Positions 31,960-42,934 of a stretch of DNA of 64,000 nucleotides are shown one piece after another. The first letter of the stretch is position 1; the number at the start of each line of letters is the position of its first letter. The notes under the pieces were generated by a model. It was given only the letters and a program-made list of their open reading frames with translations, made no database searches and was not told the origin of the DNA. Source of the DNA: Ceratotherium simum simum (lineage: Eukaryota > Chordata > Mammalia > Perissodactyla > Rhinocerotidae); NCBI RefSeq assembly GCF_000283155.1, contig NW_004454288.1, positions 1,275,237 to 1,339,236 of the forward strand. Direction: 5' to 3'. The position numbers were made by a program, and so were the translations under genes.

Positions 31960-32171
31960 AACTTTTTGGTTGCAGTATAACATATATACAATAAGGTACA
32001 GCAATTTTAAACCTACAGCAGAATGTTTTTACATATGTCTACACCTATGTAACCTCCCCCAGATCAAAATACAGAAAGGTTCTAGCTCCCCAGAAAGCTC
32101 TCTTGTACCCCTTCCCAGGAAATACCCCCTCCAGAGGGAACCACTGTCTGGCTTCTATCGTCATAGATCAG
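31960..32171 (-). repeat. L1 LINE 'C' 3' end, outermost layer of a nest, left part
   Basis: Reverse L1M 3' end: 'GCAGTATAACATATATACAA', 'ACCTCCCCCAGATCAAAAT' and 'GGCTTCTATCGTCATAGATC'. The same element resumes at 33807 ('ATCATAGATTAGTCTTGCC'). Confidence 0.7.
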
Positions 32172-32247
32172 GTTGAATTATTATTAAGAATTTTTTTAAA
32201 TTGTGGTATAATATACGTAACATAAAATTTACCATCTTAACCACTTT
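32172..32247 (-). repeat. L1 LINE 'A', second layer, 3' end
   Basis: 'AAATTGTGGTATAATATACG' and 'AAAATTTACCATCTTAACC' are the reversed 3' end of a different L1. It continues at 33126 after L1 'B'. Confidence 0.7.
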
Positions 32248-33125
32248 TTCCCAGTTTTATTGGGATATAATTCACATAAAAACATTGTATTAGTTTAAAG
32301 TGTACAACATAATTATTTGATATATGTATATAATGCAAAAGGATTGCCACGATAAGTTTGGATAACATCCTTCACCTCTCATAGTTGCAATTGTTTTCCT
32401 TGTGATGAGAACTTTTAAGATCTACTCTCTTAGTAACTTTCAAATATGCAATACAGTATTGTTAACTATAATCACCATGCTGTACATTACACCCCAGAAC
32501 TTATCTTTTAACTGAAAGTTTGTACCTTTTGACCCCCTTCACCCATTTTGCCCAGCCCCCACTTCCTGCCTCTGACAACCACCAATCTGTTCTCTGTTTC
32601 TATGAGTTCAGTTTTTTTTAGATTCCACATATAAGTGAGATCATAAGGTATTTGTCTTCCTCAGTCTAACTTATTTCACTTAGCATAATGCCCTCAAGGT
32701 CCATCCATGTTGTCACAAATGGCAGGATTTCCTTCTTTTTTTTATTGCTGAATAATATTCCATTGTATATGCATATACCACATTTTCTTTATCCATTCAT
32801 CCACTGACAAACACTTAGGTTGTTTCCATGTCTTGGCTATTGTAAATAATGTTGCAATGAACATGGGGTGCAGATATCTCTTTGAGATACTGATTTCATT
32901 TCCTTCAGATATATACCCAGAATAGAACTGCTGGATCATATGGTAGTTCTATTTTTAATTTTTTGAGGCACCTCCGTATTGTTTTCCATAATGGCTTCTC
33001 CAATTTACATTCTCACCAATAGTACACAAGGGTTCCCTTTTCTCCATATCCTCACCAACCCTTATCTCTTGTCTTTTTGATGACAGCCATTCTAACAGGT
33101 GTGAGGTGATATCTCACTGTGGTTT
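32248..33125 (-). mobile_element. L1 LINE 'B', third layer, 5'-truncated
   Basis: Reverse L1 from 3' untranslated region (32248-32560, 'TATTGGGATATAATTCACAT') through the ORF2 end ('ATTGCTGAATAATATTCCAT', 'TCCATTCATCCACTGACAAA', 'AGGTGTGAGGTGATATCTCA'). The flanks TAACCACTTTT (32237-32247) and TAACCATTTCT (from 33130) look like its target duplication. Confidence 0.85.
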
Positions 33126-33369
33126 TGATTAACCATTTCTAAGTGTACAGTTCAGTAGCGTTAAATACATTCACATTGTTGTGCAACCCATCTCCGGAAC
33201 TCTTTTCATCTTGCAAAACTGAAACTCATTATACCCATTAAACAACATCCCATTTGCCCCTGCCCTCAGCGCCTGGCAACCGCCTTTCTACTTTCTGTCT
33301 CTATGAATTTGACTACTCTAGGTGGTTCATGTATGTTGAATCATACAGTATTTATCTTTTTGTGACTAG
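33126..33369 (-). repeat. L1 LINE 'A', second layer, middle part
   Basis: 'CTAAGTGTACAGTTCAGTAG', 'TTCACATTGTTGTGCAACCC' and 'GAATCATACAGTATTTATCT' continue L1 'A'. Interrupted again by an LTR at 33370. Confidence 0.8.
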
Positions 33370-33727
33370 TGGTCTTACTTCAGGCTGTTATAACAATTTA
33401 CCATAGACTGAGCGGCTTAAACAACAAACGTTTCTCTCTCATGGTTCTGGAGGCTAGAAATTCAAGATCAGGATGCCAGCATGCTCAGGTTCTTGGTGAG
33501 AGCTCTCTTCCTGGTCACGTGATCACATGGCCTTTCCTTGGTGCATGCATGCAGAGAGAGATCTTGTGTCTCTTCTTCTTTTTACATGGGCGTTAATCTC
33601 ATCATTCGGGCTCCACCCTCATAACTTCATCTAAACCTAATTAGAGGCCCCACTTCCACCTACCATCACATTGGGAGCTAGGGCTTCAACAGATGAATTC
33701 GGGGGGCACACGAACATTCACTGGCTT
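33370..33727 (-). mobile_element. MaLR LTR (MST/MLT1 type), inside L1 'A'
   Basis: 'CAGGCTGTTATAACAATTTA', 'GGTTCTGGAGGCTAGAAATT', 'GAGAGCTCTCTTCCTGGTCA', 'GGGCTCCACCCTCATAACTT' and 'CATCACATTGGGAGCTAGG' are a reversed MaLR LTR. It splits the L1 phrase around 'TTTTTGTGACT...GGCTTATCTCACTT'. Confidence 0.8.
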
Positions 33728-33806
33728 ATCTCACTTAGCATAATGTTCTCAAGGTTCATTCATGTTGTAGCATGTGTCAGAATTTCCTTCCTTTTTAAGG
33801 CTGAGA
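33728..33806 (-). repeat. L1 LINE 'A', second layer, right part
   Basis: 'CTCACTTAGCATAATGTTCT' and 'GGTTCATTCATGTTGTAGCA' complete the interrupted ORF2 end of L1 'A'. Confidence 0.75.
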
Positions 33807-34125
33807 TCATAGATTAGTCTTGCCTATTTTTGAACTTCAGATAAATGGGAATCATAGCTTCTGGATTTTTTCACTCTACATAATGTCTGTAAGATTCCTC
33901 CACGGTTTTTTCGTGTCTGTCAGTGTTCATTCTTTTTTTTTTAACACTCTGCATGAATATATCACAATTTGCTTATCTAGTCAATGCCAGTGGCCATTTG
34001 GGTTGTTTCCGGTTTGAAACTATTTTGGAAAACTCCACTATGAACATTCCTGTATGTGTCTTTTTGTGAACATACGCACTCATTTCTCTTGGATAAATAC
34101 CCAGAAGTGGAATTTCTATAATCAG
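33807..34125 (-). repeat. L1 LINE 'C', outermost layer, right part
   Basis: 'TCATAGATTAGTCTTGCCTA', 'TGGGTTGTTTCCGGTTTGAA' and 'CTTGGATAAATACCCAGAAG' continue L1 'C' from 32171. TCATAGATCA (32161) and TCATAGATTA (33807) are the duplicated target site of L1 'A'. Confidence 0.75.
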
Positions 34126-34766
34126 CTCCTTTAAGTCCTTCGACCCCTGCCTCCTCACAGCTGGGGCCGGGTGTGGCTGTGAAGTCATGTGGTCCTGCAT
34201 CTACTCCACTCTCTTAGCTGAGGCCTCCTTCAAGGAGGAGGCTGCTTCTCCAGCTTCCCCTTCACTCCTCTCAGGGCCTGCAGTACCTAGGTGGGTTCTC
34301 GGAGCACAGCAGCAAACAGGAACTTGAACAGGAAGTAATTGTGGGTAAAACGCTGTGTAATAATGAACACATCATAATTAAACCCAATAGTCAGGTCAGG
34401 GAAAGTTCTTGTTGGGTTTACTAAATTCTAGAAAAGGAAACTGAAAAAATGAAGCCATGAGGGCACAAACGAAGAGGTCAAACGTCCAGATTGGGACATG
34501 TTCCCGTTACAGTCCTCTGGTCCTCCCAGCAGGAATAGCCCAGTAATTCTGGCTCAGACCAAAGGCAGACTTGCTGTCATAAGGTGCCAGCTTGGCTACT
34601 CTCCTCATTCAAGGGGCTACAGGAAGAAAGTCAGAGGGCTGCTCATTCTTGTTAAGAGGGTTAGTAGGTGTTAGAGAGGGGTTGAAAACCCACTAGCACC
34701 AATCTGAGACTTTCTCCTTAATGTTTTCAGAATAACTGAAAGCAAGTTAAATCAAGAATGACCCTC
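34126..34766. other. Interval with no recognised gene
   Basis: Single-copy-looking, with a copy of the short dispersed segment at 34671-34743 directly before the ERE. Confidence 0.4.
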
Positions 34767-35072
34767 AGGGGCCCGCCCCGTGGCTTAACAGTTGAGTGCG
34801 TGAGCTCCGCTACTGGCGGCCCGGGTTTGGATCCCGGGCGCACACCGACGCACCACTTGTCCGGCCATGCTGAGGCCACGTCCCACATACAGCAACTAGA
34901 AGAATGTGCAACTACGGCATACAACTATCTGCTGGGGCTTTGGGGAGAAGGGGTGGGGAAGGAGGAGGATTGGCAATAGATGTTAGCTCAGGGCCAATCT
35001 TCCTCAGCAAAAAGAGGAGGATTGGCATGGATGTTAGCTCAGGGCTGATCTTCCTCACAAAAAAAAAAAAAA
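34767..35072 (+). mobile_element. ERE SINE, full length
   Basis: Same long subfamily as 3340, with two 'ATGTTAGCTCAGGG' blocks and a poly-A tail. Perfect 13-base target duplication AAGAATGACCCTC (34754-34766 and 35073-35085). Frames at 34758-34979 and on the opposite strand are shadows. Confidence 0.97.
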
Positions 35073-35085
35073 AAGAATGACCCTC

Positions 35086-35572
35086 GTGAGATTCAGTGGG
35101 ATTTGGCACCTTGTTAAAACAACACTAAAAGTCATTGCAGGGGCCCTATTTGGGGAATCAGGACGCTAAGGGATGACTAAGTCTCAACAGGGAGTACCTT
35201 CTCTTCCTCTTTCCTCCCATGACACTGTCTGGAAAGGAGGAACTGGGAATGGCTTCTGCATAGAGAGCCTGAATTGGTAGGATAAGCAGTTCTGTCTTAA
35301 GCCTTCCTCACTCGGCCTTCCTCAGCAGGGCCAGGACTAGAGTGAGGAGACTGAGGCACTCGACTTGAGTCCAAAATTTGAGGGGCACCAAGAAATCAGT
35401 CAGCAAGATAAATAATAGTTCAGTGCAATATATTTAAAAATCGAAGCTAATGCAAAAAAAAGCATGATGAAGAAAACATCAACATTTTAAAGAAAGGTAG
35501 GATCTGATGGCCAGAATTAGGGTGAGGACGACTCATACAAGTGCAGAGTAGATCCACAAAGAAGTTGTTAGG
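35086..35572. other. Interval with no recognised gene
   Basis: Ordinary sequence, no repeat family recognised. Confidence 0.4.
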
Positions 35573-35655
35573 ATTAAATGAGCTAATGCATGTCACGTGC
35601 TTGGAACAAGCCATAAATGTTTTAATTATCATCATTATTGCTACTACTGTTACTA
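35573..35655 (+). repeat. MIR SINE 3' fragment
   Basis: 'AGGATTAAATGAGCTAATGC', 'CACGTGCTTGGAACAAGCC' and 'ATTATCATCATTATTGCTAC' match the end of a MIR. Confidence 0.6.
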
Positions 35656-35714
35656 TTTTTGCTCTGGGAGAGAGAGGGTTGTTTCACTACTGGGTGTAGC
35701 AGGGATCTGCTGTT

Positions 35715-35975
35715 CCCACCTCTGTCTCTGAGATGTCTTTCCTGATTCCTGCAGTTGAAATTAGGTGCCTCTCCTGCGACCCTCTGGCATCCTGAACCGA
35801 CCTGATCATTGCATTTACCTTGTATGGTGACATCTGTTTACTTGTCCATCTCTCCAGGTAGCCTAGGACCTCTGTGAGTGTAGAGGCAGCCTTATCTTGT
35901 TCACCAATTTATCCTCCTTGGGGCTGAGCACAGTACCTGCTACATAATAGCTACTGGAACTATATTTATAATCTT
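35715..35975 (+). repeat. L2 LINE 3' end fragment
   Basis: 'GATGTCTTTCCTGATTCCTG', 'TTACCTTGTATGGTGACATC', 'GAGCACAGTACCTGCTACAT' in L2 order. Confidence 0.5.
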
Positions 35976-36147
35976 AGAGAAGTGTGCATTGGTGTCCAGA
36001 GACCTCTTCTCAATCCTTCTTCAATAGGATTGCACTTAATTTGTCGGGGGTGAGGGATGGGGGACGGCAACCTTTTACATACCTGCCAACTCTCCTATTT
36101 AGCCTGAAGTCATATAGTAATAAAATTATCATTACCATTTCTTTCAG

Positions 36148-36350
36148 TGCTAACATTTATTAGGGACTTGATATGTGCTAAGCATTGTTCCAAACTTTTT
36201 TCATGGATTAACTCATTTAATCCTCATAATAGTCATATAGATAGGTAATATTATCATCCCCTTTTTACAGAAACTGAGGAACTGAGACGTCAAGTGTGTG
36301 CCCAAGATCCCTCAGTCACCCAGCAGCAGAGCTGTGCTTCAACCCCGTGG
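36148..36350 (-). repeat. MIR SINE, reverse orientation
   Basis: 'GTGCTAACATTTATTAGGGA', 'TATGTGCTAAGCATTGTTCC', 'TTAACTCATTTAATCCTCAT', 'ACTGAGGAACTGAGACGTCA' in reversed MIR order. Confidence 0.85.
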
Positions 36351-36959
36351 TCTGCCTCGAGCATCTGCTACTGAGCACTCATTTAGTGACCTGGCTCTCC
36401 AGGCTAACAGAACCCTGCCACCCACACGGGGGAGAAGAGGCCAGCTCAAGATTCCCCAGCAATCTTTACTTACTCCTTCTTACGACGAGAGAGTGCCAAC
36501 AGAGAGAACATACAAGGAAGAGCAAATAGATTTTGTCATTTCTCTAAAAGACCACCTGATCCCTGCAGGTTAAGAAGAAATTTTTAACAAAACATCTCTC
36601 TTTGTCCTGGAATTCTTTTACACGCTTGGCTGGTCAGCTTCGTCTTGAGCTGGCCAAGCAGAAGGCCCAGCCATAAAACTGTGCTTGCAGACACAGTGCA
36701 GCCTGGAGAGAGAAGGATTTAACAAGCTACCACAGTGCCAAATGTGGAAAGCGCGAAAGATACTATTCCGTTAAAGGGGTGTTTATTGCACACCTCCCCT
36801 GCTTTTGGGTTTTCATCAGTACATTCCAGGTTTCGGTGTTTTTTAAAACAAGTGTCAAGGTATCAACATGACATATTTTCTTCCCACTGTCCTGACTTCT
36901 TCAGACCACAGGCTAGAATAGAACGATATAATACTTTAATCGAAAAATGATTTTTCACT
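36351..36959. other. Interval with no recognised gene
   Basis: Two overlapping plus-strand frames (36296-36573) partly cover the MIR. No domain recognised. The run 36600-36720 shows no repeat family. Confidence 0.4.
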
Positions 36960-37740
36960 TATGCTCATTTTTGGGACAGTCACTACCTTCGCATTTTCAA
37001 AAGTCAAATGATATAAAAAGAGTATCATTGAGAAATGCACCTCCCACCCCAGCCATCTTCTCTCCCCGCTAGAAATAGCTATGTGTATTCATTTATTAGT
37101 TTCTTCTTCATCTTTCTTTACTTCCTTTATTAAACTTACCTATCTAAATACAAGAAAATGAGAATACATATTCTTATATATTCTTCCTTCCCCCCTTTCT
37201 TACACAAAAGGTATCATACTATGTACAATATTCTACACTTTGTTTTTTCACTTAACAATCTATCTGGAGGTTTTTCCGTACTAGAGCACAGAGAACTTCA
37301 TTGATTTTTACAGCCGCATTGTATTCCATGTAAGGATGCACCTAATCAGTTTAACCAGTCCCCCATGGGTAGATCTTAGGTTGTTTCCAAACTTTTGCTA
37401 TTACAAATGACGCTGTAATAAGTGACTTGGTACCTACATCATTTTCTCCCCTGTGGCAGTGCATCTGGAGAATAAATCCCGGAACTAAGGATGGCTGGGT
37501 CAAAGGGTAAGTGCATTTTCCAGGTTGATGGATGCCGCCAGCTTGCCCTCCCCAGGAACCACAACCTTCTGCACTCACACCAGTCATGACACAGTGCTCG
37601 CCTCCCCACAGCCTTAGCAATAAAGTTGTTAGACCTTTCTCTTTTTGCCAAACTGATAAGTGATAAATGGTACCTGTGTGTAATTTCAATTTGCATTTAT
37701 CTCATTATGAGTAAGATTGGGCATCTTTTCATAAGAACAG
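36960..37740 (-). repeat. L1 LINE 3' end, reverse orientation
   Basis: 'ACAGCCGCATTGTATTCCAT', 'GGTTGTTTCCAAACTTTTGC', 'CTGGGTCAAAGGGTAAGTGC', 'CAATTTGCATTTATCTCATT' are the reverse of an old L1M ORF2 end. Frames 37351-37696 are shadows. Confidence 0.75.
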
Positions 37741-37744
37741 TGTG

Positions 37745-38120
37745 TTAAAAAACACTTTTATTGTGAGTGACAGAAGCTCATTAGGGCTGACTCAAGCAAA
37801 CGAAGAGGAAATTACTATAAGAATTATAGAGGTGCCTCATGCAGCCAAGAACAACAATCTAGCCAGGCTCCAGGAGAGACTGGATCTGGAAAACAGGAAA
37901 ATGTTAACGAGATTCCTCTCTCTTTCTCTTTCTGACGCACTTGTGAAGTATGGCCCCCCCACAACCCCGAAATGTACCTGATACGTTCCCATCCCCCACA
38001 GGTGCTATCACATAGTCTCAATTCCAAATACCCAGAGAGAAATTCTCATTGATTCATCTTCCTTCCCCAGTGCATCCCTAGTCCAGTCAGCCATAGTTGG
38101 AGGTGGAGAGGATGAGGAGA
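37745..38120 (+). repeat. Copy of unclassified dispersed repeat ('family X')
   Basis: 'TTATTGTGAGTGACAGAAGC' and 'GGCTGACTCAAGCAAACGAA' at the start resemble the other copies. Its order of motifs, not only base composition, is shared. Confidence 0.4.
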
Positions 38121-38169
38121 AACAGAAAATTCAATTGCTGGGGGCCCACCTATAGTAGATATCTATTGT

Positions 38170-38473
38170 ATGCCTACAGAAAACCCCATCGCCCCTTCAC
38201 TGATGGGGCTCTGCCAAAAAGACAGAAGGCTTCTATTTTTTTGGCAAAGCCACACTTAGTGGGTAGTCTACTCTTCTCTGTACACATCCCCAGTGCTTTT
38301 TCAAGCCCAATCATGGTAATTCTATTCCCCTTGCTAGTGATGGGTTTAAGAATAGACACGTGGTGCAGTTCTAGCAAATGACACATAAGGAAACATTCCT
38401 CACAGCTAAAAACAAATACAGCGTCAAGATGGCCACCTTCCTGTTACTGTATGTTGTTGTGTCTCTATGCGAT
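38170..38473 (+). repeat. LTR-like ancient repeat, left part
   Basis: 'GGTGCAGTTCTAGCAAATGA', 'CAAGATGGCCACCTTCCTGT' and 'ATGTTGTTGTGTCTCTATGC' belong to an older LTR-like element that resumes at 38937. Confidence 0.4.
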
Positions 38474-38936
38474 TCTACCAATTAGCTTGTGCTGTGTAAC
38501 AAACCACACCCAAAATCTAGTGACTCAATACAGAATCATTTATTATTCCTCATGATTTTGTGGGTTGGCCAGGTGGTTCCTCTGGTCTGGGCTAGCTCAG
38601 CTGGAGCTGGATGGGCTAGAATGGCCTCACTCACGTGTCTGACAAAGGACAAGCTGGTTGGTCTAGAGGGAGTCAGCTGAGAGAGGTGACTGATTTCTAT
38701 TCTATCAACAAGTTAGTCCAAGCTTGATAAAATAGTGTCTCGGGTTCCAAAGTGCAGCAAGAGGGGAAAAAAGCTCCCATGTGCAAGCACTTTGCACATT
38801 GTCTTCTATCACATTACTATCGTCCCATTGACTAAAGCAAGTCACGTGGCTAAGCCCTGATTGGATGGAGAAATAGACTATATCTCTTGATGGAAGCAGC
38901 TAAAATACAGTGTAGCCATTTTTTCAATCTATCACA
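38474..38936 (-). mobile_element. MLT1-type LTR inserted in an older LTR-like repeat
   Basis: 'AATTAGCTTGTGCTGTGTAA', 'CATTTATTATTCCTCATGAT', 'CCTCTGGTCTGGGCTAGCTC' and 'TCACGTGGCTAAGCCCTGAT' fit a reversed, old MLT1 LTR ending TATCACA. Five-base flanks GCGAT (38469-38473) and GTGAT (38937-38941) are a target duplication with one change. Confidence 0.65.
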
Positions 38937-39125
38937 GTGATGCCTAGAACTCAAGCCATCTTGGGACCATAGCCTGAGGATGCCAAATGAAAAGATGAGA
39001 GGATTGTCAATGATGACATTGAACCAATGAATGTGCTAACCCTGGAGAGGGGCTATCTTGGAAGTTCTTGTTATGTGAGATAATTATTTTTCCTTTCTGT
39101 CTAAGATAGTTGAATTAGTATTACA
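38937..39125 (+). repeat. LTR-like ancient repeat, right part
   Basis: 'GGACCATAGCCTGAGGATGC', 'AGTTCTTGTTATGTGAGATA' and 'AATTATTTTTCCTTTCTGTC' match the 3' half seen at 2895. Confidence 0.4.
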
Positions 39126-40159
39126 TTATCTTTGCATATCAATTGAGGTGTTGTGGCAGGGCGGGGGTGGGGGGGTAGGGGGTCAGTTCCCAGACAACAG
39201 AAAATGGTTCACCCACAGCCACACATCCCGAATTGGCTAGATATTTTGTAAAGTTTCTGTGAAGAAGTCCTGGCTGATTGCATGCCTAATATGAGCCAAC
39301 TGTGAGGAGTGGTTACCCAAAAGTCAAATGCCAACTTAAGCATCCTTAATATTGTAGAGTCCAGAAAATGACAAAGTCCAGGTCTGGAGTCCAAAAATCC
39401 AGATACACATGTACATAGTTAAGGAGATGGTATAAAATGCACAGTAAGCGGAAAAGGTGTGGGGATTTTAGCTCCACATGATGATATAACTTGTGATGAC
39501 GCCTATCATGGTCTCTGATGTGCAGTAGGCAACACTCAGTGTTATAATCCTAAGGAATAGAAGAAAGAGAAAAAGAGAAAGGTATCAGAGGAATATTAGG
39601 AAGAAAGGGGTTTACTTAATGTCAAACATGGCAAAGAGGTTAAGTACAGGAAGGGCTAAAAAGAGATGACAAAATTTTTGTCAGTGGTCACCTTAGCAAG
39701 AGCAGATTCGGTGGCATGATACGCCGAAAAGCAGACTATGGTGAACTGAAGAATGAAATAAAGAAAAGAGGAAAAATAAATTTAGAATGCTGTGTTACCT
39801 AGGACTCTTGATTATATGCCTTATAATCTCAATTTAAACCAGCTTGGCAGTTTAATTTTCGTGAAGTCTAATATATCAACTTTTCCTTGCTTTTGATGTC
39901 ATGTCTAATAACTCCATTATACACTTTCCCCCTTTTTTCTTCTTTTACAGAATCATCACTCCTCTCATTCTATAAAAATCTTGTTCAATCTGTGTGGTTT
40001 GGTGGAATGGAGGCTAACAAGGGTATGGCCAATCAGAACACTCTGTCTCCTGGGCTAGAGGGATTGGTTCAGGGATGGACCTTTCAGAGTCCTTCCTGAG
40101 ACTTCTGCCACACTGGTTTAAATTGGGATTATGAGGCGTATAATGAAAATTAAAAACAT
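39126..40159. other. Interval with no recognised gene
   Basis: A G-rich run (39154-39182, GGCGGGGGTGGGGGGGTAGG type) is notable as possible G-quadruplex DNA. The stretch 39185-39420 reads like an old LTR or conserved segment that I cannot name. Confidence 0.4.
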
Positions 40160-40580
40160 TTTCTCCTTGAAAGACCTTGTAAAGAGGATGAAAATATAAG
40201 CTACAGATTGGGAGAAAATATTTGTAAAGCACATAACCCATAAAGAACTAGTATCTAGACTATATAAAAACAATTCTCAACACTCAGCAATAAAAAAACA
40301 AACAATACAATTAGAAAGTGGGCAAAAGACATGAACAGACATTTCACAGAAGAGGATAATACATTCAACATCAAAATCCATTAGGGAAATGCAAATTAAA
40401 ATCACAATAATATATATTACCACACACCTATCAGAACGGCTACAACTCAAAAATAGCGATAACACTAAGTGCTGGTAAGAACGCAGAGACACAGGATCAC
40501 TCATACATTGCTGGTGGGAATGTAAAATGGTACAGCCACTCTGAAAAAGAGTATGGCACTTTCTTACAAAACTAACTATG
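40160..40580 (+). pseudogene. L1 LINE ORF2 3' fragment, first copy
   Basis: 'CAGATTGGGAGAAAATATTT', 'AAAAACAATTCTCAACACTC', 'GTGGGCAAAAGACATGAACA' and 'CTGGTGGGAATGTAAAATGG' match the last third of ORF2. Frames are broken. Confidence 0.85.
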
Positions 40581-40589
40581 CTTGGGGCT

Positions 40590-41378
40590 ATATTGAACCT
40601 GAAAACTTTTGTGCATCAAAGGGCACAATTAATAGAATGAAAAGGCAACCTACAGAATGGGAGAAAATACTTGCAAATCATATATCTGATAAGGGGTTAA
40701 GATCCTAATATATAAAGAACTACTACAACTCAACAACAAATGATCAATAACCCAATTTAAAAATGAGCAAAGGACTTGAACAGACATTTCTCCTAGGATG
40801 ATATACAAATGGCCAATAGCATATGCAAAGATGCTCAACATCACTAATCATCAGACAAATGCAAATCAAAACCACAATGAGATATTACCTAACACCCATT
40901 AGGATAGCTACTATTTAAAAAAACAAAACAAAGAAGAAAATTACAAGTGTTGGTGAGGATCTGGAGAAATTGGAAAGCTTGTGCGCTGTTGGTGGGATTG
41001 TAAAATGGTGCAGCTGCTATGGGAAATGGCATGAAGGTTAAAAATTAAAAATAGAATTATCCTATGATCCAGAAATCCCTATTCTGAATATGTAGCCAAA
41101 AGAATTGAAAGTAGGGTCTCAGAGTGATATTTGCACATCTGTATTCATAGCAACCGTATTCACAATAGCCAAGAAGTGGAGGCAATCCAAATGTCCATCA
41201 ATAGATGAATCAAAAAACAAAATGTGTTACATACATACAGTGGAATATTATTCAGCCTTAAAAGGAAGGAAATCCTATCACGTGCTACAATATGGATGAA
41301 CCTTGAGGACATTATGCTGAGTGAAATAAGCCAGTCACCAAACACAGGAGGTATGTAAAGTAGTCAAATTCACTTCCT
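40590..41378 (+). pseudogene. L1 LINE ORF2 3' fragment, second copy
   Basis: 'TTTTGTGCATCAAAGGGCAC', 'GGAGAAAATACTTGCAAATC', 'TTTAAAAATGAGCAAAGGAC', 'AAATGTCCATCAATAGATGA' and 'AGTGGAATATTATTCAGCC'. It restarts at the same ORF2 region as the preceding fragment, so these are two separate insertions in the same orientation. Confidence 0.88.
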
Positions 41379-41779
41379 TCCTCCATCCATACAACACAGC
41401 ACCAGAGAGCCTTCCCCTCCCTCAGCACTATGCTCTGACATAACCAGGGAGCTCTCCTTGTGGTCCTTGGCTGTTGACAGCCTCAGCTCTGAGACTGCTT
41501 TAGAGTCCCTGGCCTTCCTGTTAGTGACTCATGCATCGCTTCCTCTATATGATTGGTTGTTTGCCCTTCTTTCCATCTTTCAGACACGTCCTCTAAAATC
41601 CAGCCTTACTGGAGGGCTCCTTTTGCAGTCATGCTCCTTCGTTGGGCATCCCCTCCCCCTCTTTATTCTTATACACTATTATGAGCATTTCCCAATTCTC
41701 TTGAGCTAGCTTCCTTTCTAAGCCTCATTTCATGAAATCCTGGATAATTTTTTCTGAATTGTCTGAAATCTGAGTAGTA
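41379..41779. other. Interval with no recognised gene
   Basis: Pyrimidine-rich, frame 41458-41709 has a hydrophobic composition but no recognisable protein. Possibly an old L2. Confidence 0.35.
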
Positions 41780-42128
41780 GTTAGGACTCTTTCAGTTGCA
41801 AATGACAAAAGCTGAATTTAAGCTGAATTGAGGATGTGTTTTATTTTGGGGGATTTTTAGTCTCACATAACTAAAAAATCCAAGGATATGTCTGTCTATC
41901 TTCAGGCACAGTTTGATCCAGGCTCTCCAACAATGTCCTCAGGAATCACTCTCTTTTTCATCTCTTGGCTCTGCTTTCCTGGGTTGGTTTCATCCTCAGA
42001 CAGGCTCTGCCCACGTAGTGCCCCTGGCTGCTCCAAGCATAGCCCTACTGGCTTAGTAACCCCCCAAAGAAGAGAGCTTTTCCTTTCCCCACGGTTTCGA
42101 CAAATGTCCTGAGCAGAGCTGGCTTCAT
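41780..42128 (+). repeat. Copy of unclassified dispersed repeat ('family X')
   Basis: 'CAGTTGCAAATGACAAAAGC', 'CTTCAGGCACAGTTTGATCC', 'CTCTTGGCTCTGCTTTCCTG' and 'TCATCCTCAGACAGGCTCTG'. Best preserved copy of the family. It is interrupted by the MLT1 LTR at 42130. Confidence 0.5.
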
Positions 42129-42129
42129 A

Positions 42130-42611
42130 CATATATTAGTTTCCCGTGGCTGCCATCACAAATTACCACAAAGTGGCTGGCAGAAATAACAGAAATTTCA
42201 TTCTCTCACAGTCCCGGAGGCCAGAGGCTGAAATCAAGGTGTTGGCAGGACCCACACTCCCTCTGGAGGCTGTAGGTAAGAACCCTTCCCTGCTTCTTCC
42301 AGCTTCTGGTGGCCTTGGCTTCCTTGGTTTGTGACAGCATCGCTCCCATCTCTGCCTCATCTTCACATCAGCTTCTCCTCGTGTGTCTCCCTTCTCCTCT
42401 TCCGTCCGTCTCATCTCCCTGTGTACCTCTTATAAGGACACGTGTCACTGGATTTCAGGTCCATCCAGATAATCCAGGTGATCTCTTCATTTCAAGATCC
42501 TTAACTTAGTTACATCTGCAAAGACCCTTTTTCCAAATAAGGTCACATTCACAGGGGCTGCGTATTAGGACACGGACCTACTTTTTGAGGGCCAATATTC
42601 AACGCACTACA
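42130..42611 (-). mobile_element. MLT1-type (MaLR) LTR, reverse
   Basis: Second copy of the type at 26633: 'ATTAGTTTCCCGTGGCTGCC', 'TCCCGGAGGCCAGAGGCTGA', 'CTTGGTTTGTGACAGCATCG', 'TTTTTCCAAATAAGGTCACA' and 'GCCAATATTCAACGCACTAC'. Frames here are shadows. Confidence 0.88.
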
Positions 42612-42934
42612 ATGGACATGCAACCTATGCAGTCTCAAAGAACTCTGCTCTCAGAAGGCTTCGGGACTTGATTTAATGCTCTGCTGTCACTATCTTGAAA
42701 TTTGTCATTGTTAAACAAGGGACCCCACAGTTTCATTTTGCATTGGACCCCACAAATTATGTAGCCAGTCCTGGTTCTGGGGCAGACAGACTACAAGAAA
42801 TCTTTCCTTAGGATCTACCCTAGGCCACTTTCTAGATCATCAGGCCCCTGGAATATGTGTGGCTTTCCCATCCTCACTCCATCAATCTTAGATAAAGACT
42901 ATAAAGGGCATAGGAGGTATTGTGGAGCATCTAG
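42612..42934. other. Interval with no recognised gene
   Basis: May hold the right end of the family X copy broken by the MLT1 LTR (to about 42690). Nothing else recognised. Confidence 0.35.
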
